64,000 nt of DNA from Roseiarcus sp963813555. GTDB taxonomy: Bacteria > Pseudomonadota > Alphaproteobacteria > Rhizobiales > Beijerinckiaceae. Below are positions 1 to 10,002 of this stretch, in pieces. Numbering within the stretch: the stretch's first letter is position 1; every line of letters begins with the position of its first letter. The notes below the pieces were generated by a model. The model did no database searches and was not told where the DNA came from. It saw nothing but the letters and a program-made list of their open reading frames with translations. A program made the position numbers and the translations under genes. Location: positions 127,117 through 191,116 of the forward strand of contig CAWEZX010000015.1 in the NCBI GenBank assembly GCA_963813555.1, read 5' to 3'.

Positions 1-436
1 GCCATCCTTCTTGCGGCCTTCTGGTACGTCGTTCAATACACCTCGCTGGGACGGGCCCAGCGCGCCTGCGAGCAGGACAGCAAGATGGCGGCGCTGCTCG
101 GAATCGACGTCGAACTCGACGATTTCGATCACCTTCATCATGGGCGCAGCTCTCGCGGCTGTCGCCGGCGTCATGTTTGTCATCTACTACGGCGTGGTCA
201 ATTTCGCCGACGGCTTCGTGCCCGGCGTCAAAGCCTTCACCGCGGCCGTGCTCGGCGGCATCGGCTCGCTGCCCGGGGCCGTGCTGGGCGGCCTCCTGAT
301 CGGCCTCATCGAAGTGTTCTGGTCGTCCTATTTCAGCACCGACTACAAGGATGTGGCCGCGTTCATGATCCTGGCGATCACCCTGATCTTCCTGCCCTCG
401 GGCATTCTCGGCAGGCCGGAAGTCGAGAAGGTCTGA
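1..436 (+). CDS. livH: Branched-chain amino acid ABC transporter permease LivH (5' truncated, frameshifted)
   Basis: This is the C-terminal part of an inner-membrane permease of the LIV (branched-chain amino acid) ABC importer; the 5' end lies outside the window. The first frame reads a LivH-like stretch ending MAALLGIDV. The sequence then continues in the next frame from TISITFIMGAALAAVAGVM to the TGA at 434-436. A LivH normally reads straight through this point, so one extra base lies near position 108-114. Gene order (livM, livG, livF follow with 0-4 nt gaps or overlaps) fixes the identity. I suspect a sequencing error rather than a real lesion because the rest of the operon is intact. Confidence 0.85.
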   Translation, partial: PSFLRPSGTSFNTPRWDGPSAPASRTARWRRCSESTSNSTISITFIMGAALAAVAGVMFVIYYGVVNFADGFVPGVKAFTAAVLGGIGSLPGAVLGGLLIGLIEVFWSSYFSTDYKDVAAFMILAITLIFLPSGILGRPEVEKV

Positions 437-439
437 GAG

Positions 440-1891
440 ATGAGCGCCCCTTCGCAGGCCTCAGAGCTGGCTGCTCCGGTCGAAACGGCGTCGCAACTCG
501 TTCCCGCGCTCCGCACGGCGGCGGCGGCCGCGCTCGTCGCCTTCGGCCTGTGCTTCCCCATCATCAGTTATCGTGCCGAGTCGAACATCAACAACGAGCT
601 CGTTCTGGCGGGGCGCTGGCCGCTGTCGCTCGCCATCGCAGCGATTGTCTTTGCGTTCTTCTTTCTGCGCCAGATGGCGCGCGCAGACTGGCGGATTTGG
701 TTCGACCGCGTCGGCTCGATCGCTGCCGGCGGCATGGGCGGGGCGCTGGTGCAGGCGGCGCGGGAGGGCGAGGGCACGGCCCCGCCGTCAGCCGTCCGGG
801 TAGTGTTCGGGCGTTATTTCGGTCCGTTCATGCTCGGCCTGGTGATCTTGTTCCCGCTCATCACCCTTGGCCTCCTCGGGCCGGGCGGCTCTTTGAAGTG
901 GATCAACAACTACGGCGTCCAAATTCTGATCTACGTGATGCTGGGCTGGGGGTTGAACATTGTGGTCGGCCTCGCCGGCCTTCTCGATCTGGGCTACGTC
1001 GCCTTCTACGCGGTTGGCGCCTATTCCTATGCGCTGCTCTCGACCACCTTCGGCCTGTCGTTTTGGGTCTGCCTGCCGCTCGCCGGCGTGCTCGCCGCGA
1101 TGTGGGGCGTCATTCTCGGCTTCCCGGTCCTGAGGCTCCGCGGCGACTACCTCGCGATCGTGACGCTCGCCTTTGGCGAGATCATCCGCATGGTGCTGAT
1201 CAACTGGGTCGATCTGACCAACGGCTACGCCGGCATCAGTGAGATTCCCCACGTGTCGTTCTTCGGCATACCGTTCACTGACGACGACGACGGGTTCGCG
1301 GCGATCTTCCACCTGCCCTACACGCCGATTTACCGCACAATCTTTCTTTTCTATCTGATCCTCGCGCTCGCGCTCCTGACCAATTTCGTGACGATTCGGC
1401 TGCGCCGCCTCCCGATCGGCAGGGCATGGGAGGCGCTGCGCGAGGACGAGATCGCCTGCCGGTCGCTGGGCATCAACACCACCAACACCAAGCTCACGGC
1501 GTTCGCGCTGGGCGCGATGTTCGGCGGCTTCGCTGGTTCGTTCTTCGCCGTGCGCCAAGGGTTCGTCAGTCCGGAGAGCTTCACCTTCATTGAATCGGCG
1601 ACCATCCTCGCCATCGTCGTGCTCGGCGGAATGGGGTCGCAGCTCGGCGTCGCCATCGCTGCGGCGGTCATGATCGGCGTTCCCGAGCTCATGCGCGAGC
1701 TCGACTGGATGAAGAGGATCTTCGGCGAGAATTTCGACCCGACACAGTATCGCATGCTGCTGTTCGGCGCCGCGATGGTCATCATGATGATCTGGAAGCC
1801 GCGGGGCCTTGTTTCGACGCGCTTGCCGTCCGTCTTCCTCAAAGAGCGAAAGGCCGTGTCCAGCGATCTCGTCAAAGAGGGACACGGTTAA
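440..1891 (+). CDS. livM: Branched-chain amino acid ABC transporter permease LivM
   Basis: This 483-residue polytopic membrane protein is the second permease of the LIV importer and pairs with LivH in the inner membrane. The family core starts near residue 140 (YVMLGWGLNIVVGLAGLLDL) and includes the cytoplasmic loop GRAWEALREDEIACRSLGI that contacts the ATPase. The N-terminal ~130 residues add extra membrane segments, as in rhizobial LivM proteins that are longer than E. coli LivM. The ATG lies 3 nt after the livH stop. The stop TAA overlaps the livG ATG by one base (TAATG), indicating translational coupling. Confidence 0.95.
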   Translation: MSAPSQASELAAPVETASQLVPALRTAAAAALVAFGLCFPIISYRAESNINNELVLAGRWPLSLAIAAIVFAFFFLRQMARADWRIWFDRVGSIAAGGMGGALVQAAREGEGTAPPSAVRVVFGRYFGPFMLGLVILFPLITLGLLGPGGSLKWINNYGVQILIYVMLGWGLNIVVGLAGLLDLGYVAFYAVGAYSYALLSTTFGLSFWVCLPLAGVLAAMWGVILGFPVLRLRGDYLAIVTLAFGEIIRMVLINWVDLTNGYAGISEIPHVSFFGIPFTDDDDGFAAIFHLPYTPIYRTIFLFYLILALALLTNFVTIRLRRLPIGRAWEALREDEIACRSLGINTTNTKLTAFALGAMFGGFAGSFFAVRQGFVSPESFTFIESATILAIVVLGGMGSQLGVAIAAAVMIGVPELMRELDWMKRIFGENFDPTQYRMLLFGAAMVIMMIWKPRGLVSTRLPSVFLKERKAVSSDLVKEGHG

Positions 1892-2798
1892 TGAACTGGC
1901 TGACTGGCCCGCTGCTCGCCGTCGAAAAGCTTACCATGCGATTCGGCGGCCTCATTGCGGTGAACGCCTTCAGCTTTTCGGTCGGTCGGGGAGACATCAC
2001 CGCGCTCATCGGCCCGAACGGCGCGGGCAAGACGACGGTCTTTAATTGCGTCACCGGCTTCTACAAGCCGACCGAGGGGCGGCTTGCGCTTGCCCGCGAC
2101 GGTGTCGCGACGCCCGACGACATCGCCGCCGTCACCCGTTCGAGTGGCCGACATTCGACGACAGCAAACGGCGAACTCTTTCTGCTCGAGCGGATGCCCG
2201 ACCATGAGATCGCCCGCAAGGCGCGGGTCGCCCGCACCTTCCAGAACATCCGGCTTTTCCAGGGCATGACCACACTTGAGAACCTGCTGGTCGCCCATCA
2301 CAATCCACTCATGCTCGCAAGCGGTCTAACTGTGCTCGGGCTGATCGGGGCGCCGAGCTATCGCCGCAAGGAGGCCGAATGCATCGAGCGGGCAAAGTAC
2401 TGGCTCGAGAAGATTGGGCTCACGGACCGTGCTGACGACCCGGCGGGCGAGTTGCCTTACGGCGCCCAGCGCCGGCTCGAAATCGCGCGCGCGATGTGCA
2501 CCGATCCGGTGCTTCTTTGCCTGGATGAACCGGCCGCCGGGCTCAACCCCCGAGAATCGGCGGAACTCAATGCGCTCCTGCGATCGATCCGGGCCGACCA
2601 CCAGACGTCGGTGCTCTTGATCGAGCATGACATGTCGGTCGTCATGCAAATCTCCGACCACGTGGTGGTGCTCGACTACGGGGTAAAGATCGCTGACGGC
2701 ACGCCAGCGGAAGTGCGCGCCGATCCGAAAGTGATCGCCGCCTATCTCGGCGTCGCAGACGAGGAGGAAGTTGAGCAAATCGAAAGGGAGTTGGAGCA

Positions 2799-2802
<4 letters not shown>
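1891..2802 (+). CDS. livG: Branched-chain amino acid ABC transporter ATP-binding protein LivG
   Basis: This is one of the two cytoplasmic ATPases of the LIV importer (303 residues). Walker A is GPNGAGKTT at residues 41-49, a degenerate signature region (PYGAQRRLEIARA) lies near 188, and Walker B is LLCLDEPAAGLNP near 208. About 35 extra residues (roughly 69-105, rich in charged residues) separate Walker A from the Q-loop (TFQNIRLF), making this longer than E. coli LivG (about 255). The start overlaps the livM stop and the stop overlaps livF by 4 nt (ATGA). Confidence 0.95.
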
Positions 2803-3538
<736 letters not shown>

Positions 3539-3539
<1 letters not shown>

Positions 3540-3895
3540 TGGGCGGCCTCCTGTGGACGAATTCACCTTATGGACTGTTCACCTTTATCCTCATCACGCT
3601 GGTGCTGGGCGGGGCGGGCGCCTGGGCGACCGGAAGGGCCGTCGCCAAGACTTGGAGGCCGCTGGCGACGCTGGCGCCCTATATGTTCTTTCTCGCCGCG
3701 GGCGTGCGCTTTCTCCACTACGCGCTTTATGGCGAGCCGCTGCTGTCGCCCGCTCTCTTCATAAGCGCGTTGATTTGGACGATCATAGTCGGCGCGCTCG
3801 GCTATCGCGCCATGCGCGCAAGCCAGATGGCGACCCAATATTCCTGGGCTTATGACAGTTCGGGATTGAACTGGCGCGCCAAAGGGAATGGCTGA
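3539..3895 (+). CDS. Small membrane protein of the liv operon (DUF6867-like)
   Basis: This 118-residue protein has three predicted membrane segments: about residues 12-32, 45-62 and 75-92. It resembles the DUF6867 proteins found at the end of rhizobial liv operons; this family call is from memory and its function is unknown. The ATG at 3539 overlaps the livF stop (TGATG). An upstream in-frame TTG at 3536 is possible but less likely. Co-translation with livF suggests an accessory role in the LIV transporter, which is an inference. Confidence 0.75.
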
Positions 3896-4043
3896 ACGAG
3901 CGCTCCGTTAAATGGACAAACCTTTGTGTTTTTAAGGTGACTCTTGACCAAAAAAAAGAAAGTATCGGTGCTCAAGGTGGAATTGCCTTCTGCCAACGGG
4001 CGTCAGGGAGGGCCGAGCGCCCGCAACTCATGGGAGTAGTTGA

Positions 4044-5165
4044 ATGATTAAACATTGGTTGTCTGGGGTCGCGCTCGTCGCGGCGTTGGCGTTCTCGGGC
4101 GCCGCCAGCGCTCAGATCAAGATGGCCGTAGCCGGCCCGATCACCGGCCCGAACGCGGCGTTTGGCGCCCAGCTTGTGCAAGGAACCACGCAAGCGGTCG
4201 AGGACATCAACAAGGCCGGCGGCATTCTTGGGCAGCAGATCACCCTTGAGCAGGGCGACGACGTTTCCGACCCGAAGCAGGGCGTCTCTGTCGCCAACAA
4301 GTTCGTCGGCGACGGCGTCAAGTTCGTGGTCGGCCACTTCAACTCTGGCGTGACGATCCCTGCTTCCGACGTCTACGCAGAAAACGGCATCCTATTCATC
4401 ACCCCGTCGGCGACAAATCCCAAGATCACCGACCGCAAACTCTGGGACGCGTTCCGTACCTGCGGCCGCGACGACCAGCAGGGCATGCTTTGGGCCGAGC
4501 TCGCGCGCGACAAGCTGAAGGGCAAGAAGATCGCGGTCGTGCACGACAAGACCACCTACGGCAAGGGTCTCGCCGACGCCGCGCTCGACAACATGCACAA
4601 GTTCGGTATCAAAGAGGTGCTCTACGAGGGCGTCAACACGGGAGAGAAGGATTATTCGGCCATCGTCTCCAAGATCAAGGAGTCCGGCGCCGACTATCTG
4701 ATGTGGGGCGGCCTGCACACTGAAGGCGGCCTCATCATTCGTCAGATGCGCGACCAGGGCATGAAGACCGTCATGATCTCCGGCGACGGCATCACCGACA
4801 ACGAGTTCTCGCAGATCGGCGGCCCAGGCGTCGAAGGCACCTTGATGTCGTTTGGCCCTGACCCGCGCAACAATCCCAACGCAAAGAACATCGTCGCGGA
4901 GTTCAAGGCCAAAAATTTCGATCCGGAAGCCTATACGCTCTACGCCTATGCCGCCGTGCAGATCATGAAGCAGGCGGCGGAGAAAGCGAAATCGCTCGAT
5001 CCGAAGAAGGTCGCGGAAGTCATGCATTCCGGCATGACCTTCAACACCGTGATCGGCCCAATCGCTTATGACAAGAAGGGCGACCGCACCAGCGTCGACT
5101 ACGTCTGGTACACCTGGGAAAAGGGTCCCGACGGTAAGATCACCTACGTGCAGAACAAGTCTTAA
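4044..5165 (+). CDS. Periplasmic branched-chain amino acid binding protein (LivJ/LivK type)
   Basis: This is the solute-binding protein that delivers branched-chain or related amino acids to LivHMGF in the periplasm. The 373 residues start with a Sec signal peptide (residues 1-23, cleavage after GAASA) followed by a type I periplasmic-binding fold (AVAGPITGPNAAFGAQL, then GHFNSGVTIPASDVYAENG). Length is typical. It lies 148 nt after the membrane gene, so it may have its own promoter in that AT-richer gap. A strong terminator follows 57 nt after the stop. Confidence 0.93.
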   Translation: MIKHWLSGVALVAALAFSGAASAQIKMAVAGPITGPNAAFGAQLVQGTTQAVEDINKAGGILGQQITLEQGDDVSDPKQGVSVANKFVGDGVKFVVGHFNSGVTIPASDVYAENGILFITPSATNPKITDRKLWDAFRTCGRDDQQGMLWAELARDKLKGKKIAVVHDKTTYGKGLADAALDNMHKFGIKEVLYEGVNTGEKDYSAIVSKIKESGADYLMWGGLHTEGGLIIRQMRDQGMKTVMISGDGITDNEFSQIGGPGVEGTLMSFGPDPRNNPNAKNIVAEFKAKNFDPEAYTLYAYAAVQIMKQAAEKAKSLDPKKVAEVMHSGMTFNTVIGPIAYDKKGDRTSVDYVWYTWEKGPDGKITYVQNKS

Positions 5166-5221
5166 GCCGTCTGGCTGCGGGGCGATCAGCGCCTAGCGGC
5201 CCCACTCTGCACGTGAATGAG

Positions 5222-5251
5222 AAGCCCGCCGTCGCCGGCGGGTTTCTTTTT
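5222..5251 (+). terminator. Rho-independent terminator of the liv cluster
   Basis: The 7-bp G+C stem CCCGCCG/CGGCGGG (5225-5231 with 5236-5242) is extended by A-T and G-T pairs and followed by TTTCTTTTT. It lies between the binding-protein gene and the convergent ccdA gene. Confidence 0.9.
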
Positions 5252-5257
5252 GCCGTC

Positions 5258-5986
5258 TCACCCGATCTGACCGAACTGCGGGAACGTTTCAATCAGCCAT
5301 AGCGAAACGCTTTGGAAGCCCCCGGTCAAGAACGCGACGCCGGTAGCCACGAGGAGGACGCCGACGGCCTTCTCGATCCGGCCGAACTGCTTGCGTAGAT
5401 GAAGCGACGCGCGCATGAACGGGCCGATCGCGGCGGCGGCGAGAATGAAGGGCAGACCCAGCCCGAGGCTATAGACGGCCAGAAGAGCTGCGCCGCTGGC
5501 GACCGTGCTCCTGCTGCCGGCGACAGCGAGAATGGTGGCCAGGATCGGACCGATGCAGGGGGTCCAACCGAGCGCGAAGGCGAAGCCCATCGGATAGGCG
5601 CTCCATAGCCCGGCCGGTTTCTCGAGCTCGACTCGCTTCTCCCGCAGCATCGCGCCGATTTTGAATACGCCAAGAAAATGCAGGCCCATCAGGATCACGC
5701 CGATCCCGGCCGCGATCGATAGCGCATGGCTCCATTGCCTGAGCACCGCTCCCAACGCCGACGCCGTCGCGCCCAGGCCGACGAACACGGTCGAGAAGCC
5801 CGCCACGAACAAAACTGCAGTGAGGAGGATGTCGCGCCGCGCCTTCGTCTCGCTCTCGTCGACCAGCGCTTCGACGCTGGCGCCCGCGAGGTAGCAAAGA
5901 TACGGCGCCGCGAGCGGAAGCACGCACGGCGAAACAAACGAGAGGAGACCCGCGCCGAACGCGGCAGGGAAGGAGACGTCGGCCAT
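5258..5986 (-). CDS. ccdA: Cytochrome c biogenesis protein CcdA
   Basis: CcdA moves reducing equivalents from cytoplasmic thioredoxin across the inner membrane to periplasmic CcmG-type thioredoxins, for haem attachment. The 242 residues carry about six membrane segments and the two family cysteines: Cys21 in FVSPCVLPL and Cys144 in WTPCIGPIL. I chose the ATG at 5986 (MADVSF) because the 12 residues encoded upstream are arginine-rich and unlike the family. A ccmG gene near 47.9 kb is the probable partner. It is divergent from cioAB. Confidence 0.9.
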   Translation of the reverse strand: MADVSFPAAFGAGLLSFVSPCVLPLAAPYLCYLAGASVEALVDESETKARRDILLTAVLFVAGFSTVFVGLGATASALGAVLRQWSHALSIAAGIGVILMGLHFLGVFKIGAMLREKRVELEKPAGLWSAYPMGFAFALGWTPCIGPILATILAVAGSRSTVASGAALLAVYSLGLGLPFILAAAAIGPFMRASLHLRKQFGRIEKAVGVLLVATGVAFLTGGFQSVSLWLIETFPQFGQIG

Positions 5987-6281
5987 GGCGTGACAGATGG
6001 TCCTTCGGCGGCGGCGCGTCAAATGTTACACGGGGCTGTCACCGCTCGAAATTTGGCGGCGCTTCAACAACATCTCGCACGCAATTGAGCGCGCCATATC
6101 CTAATGACCGGGTCACGTGGTCCACATTCTCCCTAGATTTGCATGTCTAAACGATCCAACCAGCTTGAAAATCGTCATGGAAATGGCGGCCGTCCATGAT
6201 AACGTTACTCAGCTCCCGCGGACGGAGCGTCATGATCTCAGCATTCGGGCGCGAACGCTTGCGCGCAATGAGCGGGGAGCA

Positions 6282-7685
6282 ATGAGCATGGATCCCCTTG
6301 TCTTATCCCGTATCCAATTCGCCTGGGTCATCGCTTGGCATTTCCTGCTGCCCGCCTTCACCATCGGTCTCGCCGCCTTCATTGCGGTCCTCGAGGGGCT
6401 CAATCTTATCACTGGGCGCGAAATCTATCTTCGCATCTCGACGTTTTGGATCAAGATTTTCGCGGTGTCGTTCGGCATGGGCGTCGTTTCGGGGATCGTC
6501 ATGCCCTTCCAGATCGGCACCAACTGGAGCCGTTACTCCGACGCCACCGCCAATGTTGTCGGGCCGCTGCTGGCCTACGAGGGGCTGACCGCTTTCTTCC
6601 TGGAGGCGGCTTTCCTCGGCGTGCTGTTGTTCGGACGCAAGCTTGTGCCTCCCTGGGCCCATTTCGTCGCGGCGTTGATGGTCGCCTTCGGGACGCTCTT
6701 TTCGACCTTCTGGATCATCGCCACCAACAGCTGGATGCAGACGCCCGCCGGCTATGAAATCGTCGACGGCCGTTTCCTGCCGAAGGACTGGCTGCAGATC
6801 ATCTTCAGCCCATCCTTCCCCTACCGGCTCGCTCACGTCGTCGACGCGGTCTATATCACCACCGGCTTCGTCGTTGTCGGCGTCGCAGCCTCATATCTGC
6901 GGCAAGGACGCTTCGTCGAAGAAGCGCGCACCATGCTGTCGATGACGCTGTGGCTGTTGACCGTGCTCGTGCCCCTTCAGTTCCTGCTTGGCGACGCCCA
7001 TGGCCTCAACACGCTCGAACATCAGCCGGCGAAGCTCGCGGCGATCGAGGCGATCTGGAATACCCATAGCGATGTCGAGCTCAATCTGTTCGCCATCCCA
7101 GACGAAAAGGCCGAGACGGACCGCTACGTCGTGGCGATTCCCGAGCTGGGCAGCCTCATTCTGACCCATAGTCTCCATGGAGCCGTGCATGGCCTCAAGG
7201 ACTTCCCCGCCGACCAGCGCCCCTCGCCGATCATTGTCCCCTTCTTCGGCTTCCGGATCATGGTGGGAATTGCGGTCATCATGCTGGCGATGGTCGTGAC
7301 GAGCCTGTGGCTGCGCTGGCGGGGCGAGCTCTTCCACACCAACTGGTTCCTCTGGTGCTGCACGCTGACCTCTCCCCTCGGCTTTATCGCGGTGACGGCC
7401 GGTTGGGCGACGACCGAGGTCGGCCGTCAGCCTTGGACGGTCTACGGGCTCCTGCGCACGCGCGACTCCGTGACTCCCTCCCTCACGGGGTTGGACGTCA
7501 GCATTTCGCTCGCCGGCTACTGTCTTGTTTACCTTGTTATGTTTTCAGCCGGCCTCGCGCTGATGCTGAGGCTCGTGCGACTCGGCCCCACCGAGGCGGC
7601 GCTCGAACCTGAGGCGATCGAAAGCGGACGGCCGGCGCTGCCGGTCCAGGCGCTGCCGTCCACGAATGCAGGGCGACGGCCATGA
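6282..7685 (+). CDS. cydA: Cytochrome bd-type quinol oxidase subunit I (CioA/CydA)
   Basis: Subunit I of a bd-type quinol oxidase oxidises quinol and reduces O2 in the inner membrane. The 467 residues begin SRIQFAWVIAWHFLLPAF; His20 corresponds to the haem b595/d ligand near residue 19 in E. coli CydA. A second ligand region is YRLAHVVDAVYITTGF. The protein is shorter than E. coli CydA (522) and has a short Q-loop, the hallmark of the cyanide-insensitive CioAB group. I chose the ATG at 6282 after GGGGAG; the frame is open upstream to 6117 but that part is not family-like. Confidence 0.92.
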   Translation: MSMDPLVLSRIQFAWVIAWHFLLPAFTIGLAAFIAVLEGLNLITGREIYLRISTFWIKIFAVSFGMGVVSGIVMPFQIGTNWSRYSDATANVVGPLLAYEGLTAFFLEAAFLGVLLFGRKLVPPWAHFVAALMVAFGTLFSTFWIIATNSWMQTPAGYEIVDGRFLPKDWLQIIFSPSFPYRLAHVVDAVYITTGFVVVGVAASYLRQGRFVEEARTMLSMTLWLLTVLVPLQFLLGDAHGLNTLEHQPAKLAAIEAIWNTHSDVELNLFAIPDEKAETDRYVVAIPELGSLILTHSLHGAVHGLKDFPADQRPSPIIVPFFGFRIMVGIAVIMLAMVVTSLWLRWRGELFHTNWFLWCCTLTSPLGFIAVTAGWATTEVGRQPWTVYGLLRTRDSVTPSLTGLDVSISLAGYCLVYLVMFSAGLALMLRLVRLGPTEAALEPEAIESGRPALPVQALPSTNAGRRP

Positions 7686-8695
7686 CCCAACCCGTTCTCG
7701 ATCTCGTGCCCGCCTGGACGCTCGTGCTCGGCGTCGGCGTCTTTTTCTATGTGCTTTTGGATGGCTTCGATTTGGGCGTGGGCATACTCTACGGATTCGC
7801 GCCGGATCGGGATTCGCGCAATCTGGTCATGAACTCGATCGCGCCGATCTGGGACGGCAACGAGACCTGGCTCGTGCTCGGCGGCCTTGTGCTCATGGGG
7901 GCGTTCCCGCTCGCGTTCGCGATCATCATACCGGCGGTCTACTTTCCGATCGCCATCATGCTGCTGGCGCTTATCTTCCGCGGCGTCGCTTTCGAGTTTC
8001 GCTACCGCGACGCGGAGCACCGGACTTTCTGGGATCGCGCGTTCAACTACGGGTCCGTCGTCGGCGCCTTCGCGCAGGGCGTTGTGCTCGGCGCGTTCAT
8101 TCAAGGCTTTCAGACGGAAGGTCGCCACTTCGTTGGCGGCTCATTCGACTGCTTCACGCCGTTCTCGCTGCTCACTGGCGTCGCCCTGGTCTTCGGCTAC
8201 AGCCTGCTCGGCGCGGGCTGGCTGATTTTGAAAACCGAGGGCGCGCTTCAGGATTGGGCGCGGGCGCTGGGGCGCTCGGCCTTTATTGGCGTTCTGATCG
8301 GAATCGCGCTGGTGAGCCTGTGGACGCCGTTCGCAAAGCCGCAGATCGCCGAGCGGTGGTTCTCGTGGCCCCATATCGTGATTTTCGCGCCGGTGCCGAT
8401 CATTACCGCGCTGATCGCGTATTGGGAGTGGCGATCGCTCAACAACCGCTCCGAGGCGGCGCCGTTCATTGGCGCGATTCTCTTGTTCGTGATGTCCTAC
8501 CTCGGCCTCGCAATCAGCCTCTTCCCGCTGATCGTGCCGTATAAATTCACCCTGTGGGACGCGGCGTCCTCGCCATCGACGCAGGCTTTCTTCCTTGTTG
8601 GCACCGTGTTCCTGCTGCCGATCATCCTGATGTACTCGGCTTGGTCCTATTGGGTGTTTCGCGGCAAGGTCCGCGGCGACCTGGGGTATCACTAA
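7682..8695 (+). CDS. cydB: Cytochrome bd-type quinol oxidase subunit II (CioB/CydB)
   Basis: Subunit II is the membrane partner of subunit I. The 337 residues start with the family pattern VFFYVLLDGFDLGVGILYGF and continue GIAPIWDGNETWLVLGG-like as SIAPIWDGNETWLVLGG, which is highly conserved in CydB/CioB. The ATG overlaps the cydA stop by 4 nt (ATGA), so the two are translationally coupled. No cydX-like small ORF is evident in the 105 nt downstream. Confidence 0.94.
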   Translation: MTQPVLDLVPAWTLVLGVGVFFYVLLDGFDLGVGILYGFAPDRDSRNLVMNSIAPIWDGNETWLVLGGLVLMGAFPLAFAIIIPAVYFPIAIMLLALIFRGVAFEFRYRDAEHRTFWDRAFNYGSVVGAFAQGVVLGAFIQGFQTEGRHFVGGSFDCFTPFSLLTGVALVFGYSLLGAGWLILKTEGALQDWARALGRSAFIGVLIGIALVSLWTPFAKPQIAERWFSWPHIVIFAPVPIITALIAYWEWRSLNNRSEAAPFIGAILLFVMSYLGLAISLFPLIVPYKFTLWDAASSPSTQAFFLVGTVFLLPIILMYSAWSYWVFRGKVRGDLGYH

Positions 8696-8800
8696 GGGCA
8701 GGCCGGCGAAGGGCCGGCGAAAGCGGGGCCATCGTCGTCAGGAGATCGAGGCGGCCGTCTTGCCTCTCCAGACGGTTCACTTCTTCATGCGACCGCGGCC

Positions 8801-9427
8801 TCAGCGCTTGCGAAAGACGACAGCAAGGTTGTTCGCGGGCATGTCATGGGTCTGCTCCAGCTCGAGACTCACGGTGCTCGCGAGATGGACAACATCTTCC
8901 AAGTTCCGGACGCCCCATTCCCGATTCCTAGCCTTGAGTTGCTCGTCGAAAGCTTGGTTGCTGGGTGAGGTGTGCCGTCCTTGCCGACGATAGGGGCCGT
9001 AAAGAAACATTATGCCGCCGGGAGCAATGACGTTGCCGGCGCCGCGAAGTAAGGCTTCTGCCGCCGACCGAGGGGCAATGTGAATCATGTTGATACAGAC
9101 GACGGCCGCGACGTCATGAGCCGGCCAGCTCGCGTCGTATACGTCGAGACGGAGTGGCGCGTTGACGTTTGGCGGGGGCGTTTGCCCCAGCCAGCTCGCG
9201 ATCGATTTCAGCGAGTCGGGATCTCGCTCCGTAGGTTGCCAGCGGATATGCGGCATTACCTCAGCGAAGTGAAGGACATGCTGCCCCGTACCGCTGCTAA
9301 CCTCCAGCACCTCGCCTTGCGCCGGCAATGTGCGCATGAGGATCTCGGCAATAGGCCCCTTGTTCCGTTCAGCCGATGGGCTGACGATGCGGCCGTCGGC
9401 CAGAACTTCCGCGGTTTCGCAACGCAT
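8801..9427 (-). CDS. DUF938 SAM-dependent methyltransferase-like protein
   Basis: This 208-residue protein is of the DUF938 family, a Rossmann-fold methyltransferase family of unknown substrate. Diagnostic text is SAERNKGPIAEIL (residues about 18-30) and VLEVSSGTGQHVLHFAE, which contains the glycine-rich SAM-binding loop. I chose the ATG at 9427 because the family starts close to it and AGGA precedes it; a longer open frame reaches 9526. It converges on cydB with about 105 nt between them. Confidence 0.85.
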   Translation of the reverse strand: MRCETAEVLADGRIVSPSAERNKGPIAEILMRTLPAQGEVLEVSSGTGQHVLHFAEVMPHIRWQPTERDPDSLKSIASWLGQTPPPNVNAPLRLDVYDASWPAHDVAAVVCINMIHIAPRSAAEALLRGAGNVIAPGGIMFLYGPYRRQGRHTSPSNQAFDEQLKARNREWGVRNLEDVVHLASTVSLELEQTHDMPANNLAVVFRKR

Positions 9428-10002
9428 TTTGATCCGTCCTAGAATAGAAACCGTAACACGGCTCGAGATGACCAGTAAGTGACCAGGACGACGGAACCAT
9501 GGCACGGTAAGCTGGAGATGGCGCACCGGACAGAATGAACCTGGGCACTGTTATGTTATTGTTATCTCAACGATTTTGTAAGGTGCATTCGTCTAGGTCA
9601 TCGGAGCAGGTCGGACGTCGGACCCAAAGCGGACGTTCATCGCCCCGCATCTCCGCCCGCGACGCACAGCGCGGTTAAATTGCCGAACCTGCGGCTAAAG
9701 GTCGCGCTCGGGCGTTGCCTAAGTTGTGGGGGCGCGAACCGAAGCGCCGCTGCGGGCGAGCAGCAGACCGTTTCAACGAATATTCGTGTCAACAGAAATC
9801 GCCAGGGCGCGCAGGAGAAGTTCGGCGTGGCGCCGTGCAGCGCCGTCCTTAAGGGCCCATCGGACCTCGCGTTCGGCGACTCGGAAATGGCGCCGCAACG
9901 CCTTGAAAAGATGGAATCCGGACTCGAAAATGGCGCTGCGGCCCAAGAGCCGGTATGGGACTCTTGACCCGCCCGGCGCCAAGCCGGAAGGATGCGCCCG
10001 CA
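9428..10002. other. 575-bp intergenic stretch without a supported gene
   Basis: The stretch separates the DUF938 gene from the ubiH-like gene. Open frames of 76-95 codons exist on both strands (for example 9680-9967 on the plus strand), but they lack a ribosome-binding site and recognisable protein features, and they overlap each other. The AT-rich part at 9545-9580 could hold promoters for the outward-facing genes. Confidence 0.5.

Noticed and set aside
788..1885. Long open frame antisense to livM
   Set aside because: High GC content creates long antisense frames. The translation is charged and low-complexity, while the plus strand is clearly livM.
9680..9967. 95-codon frame upstream of the ubiH-like gene
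   Set aside because: It has no ribosome-binding site or protein-like composition, and it competes with a comparable frame on the other strand.
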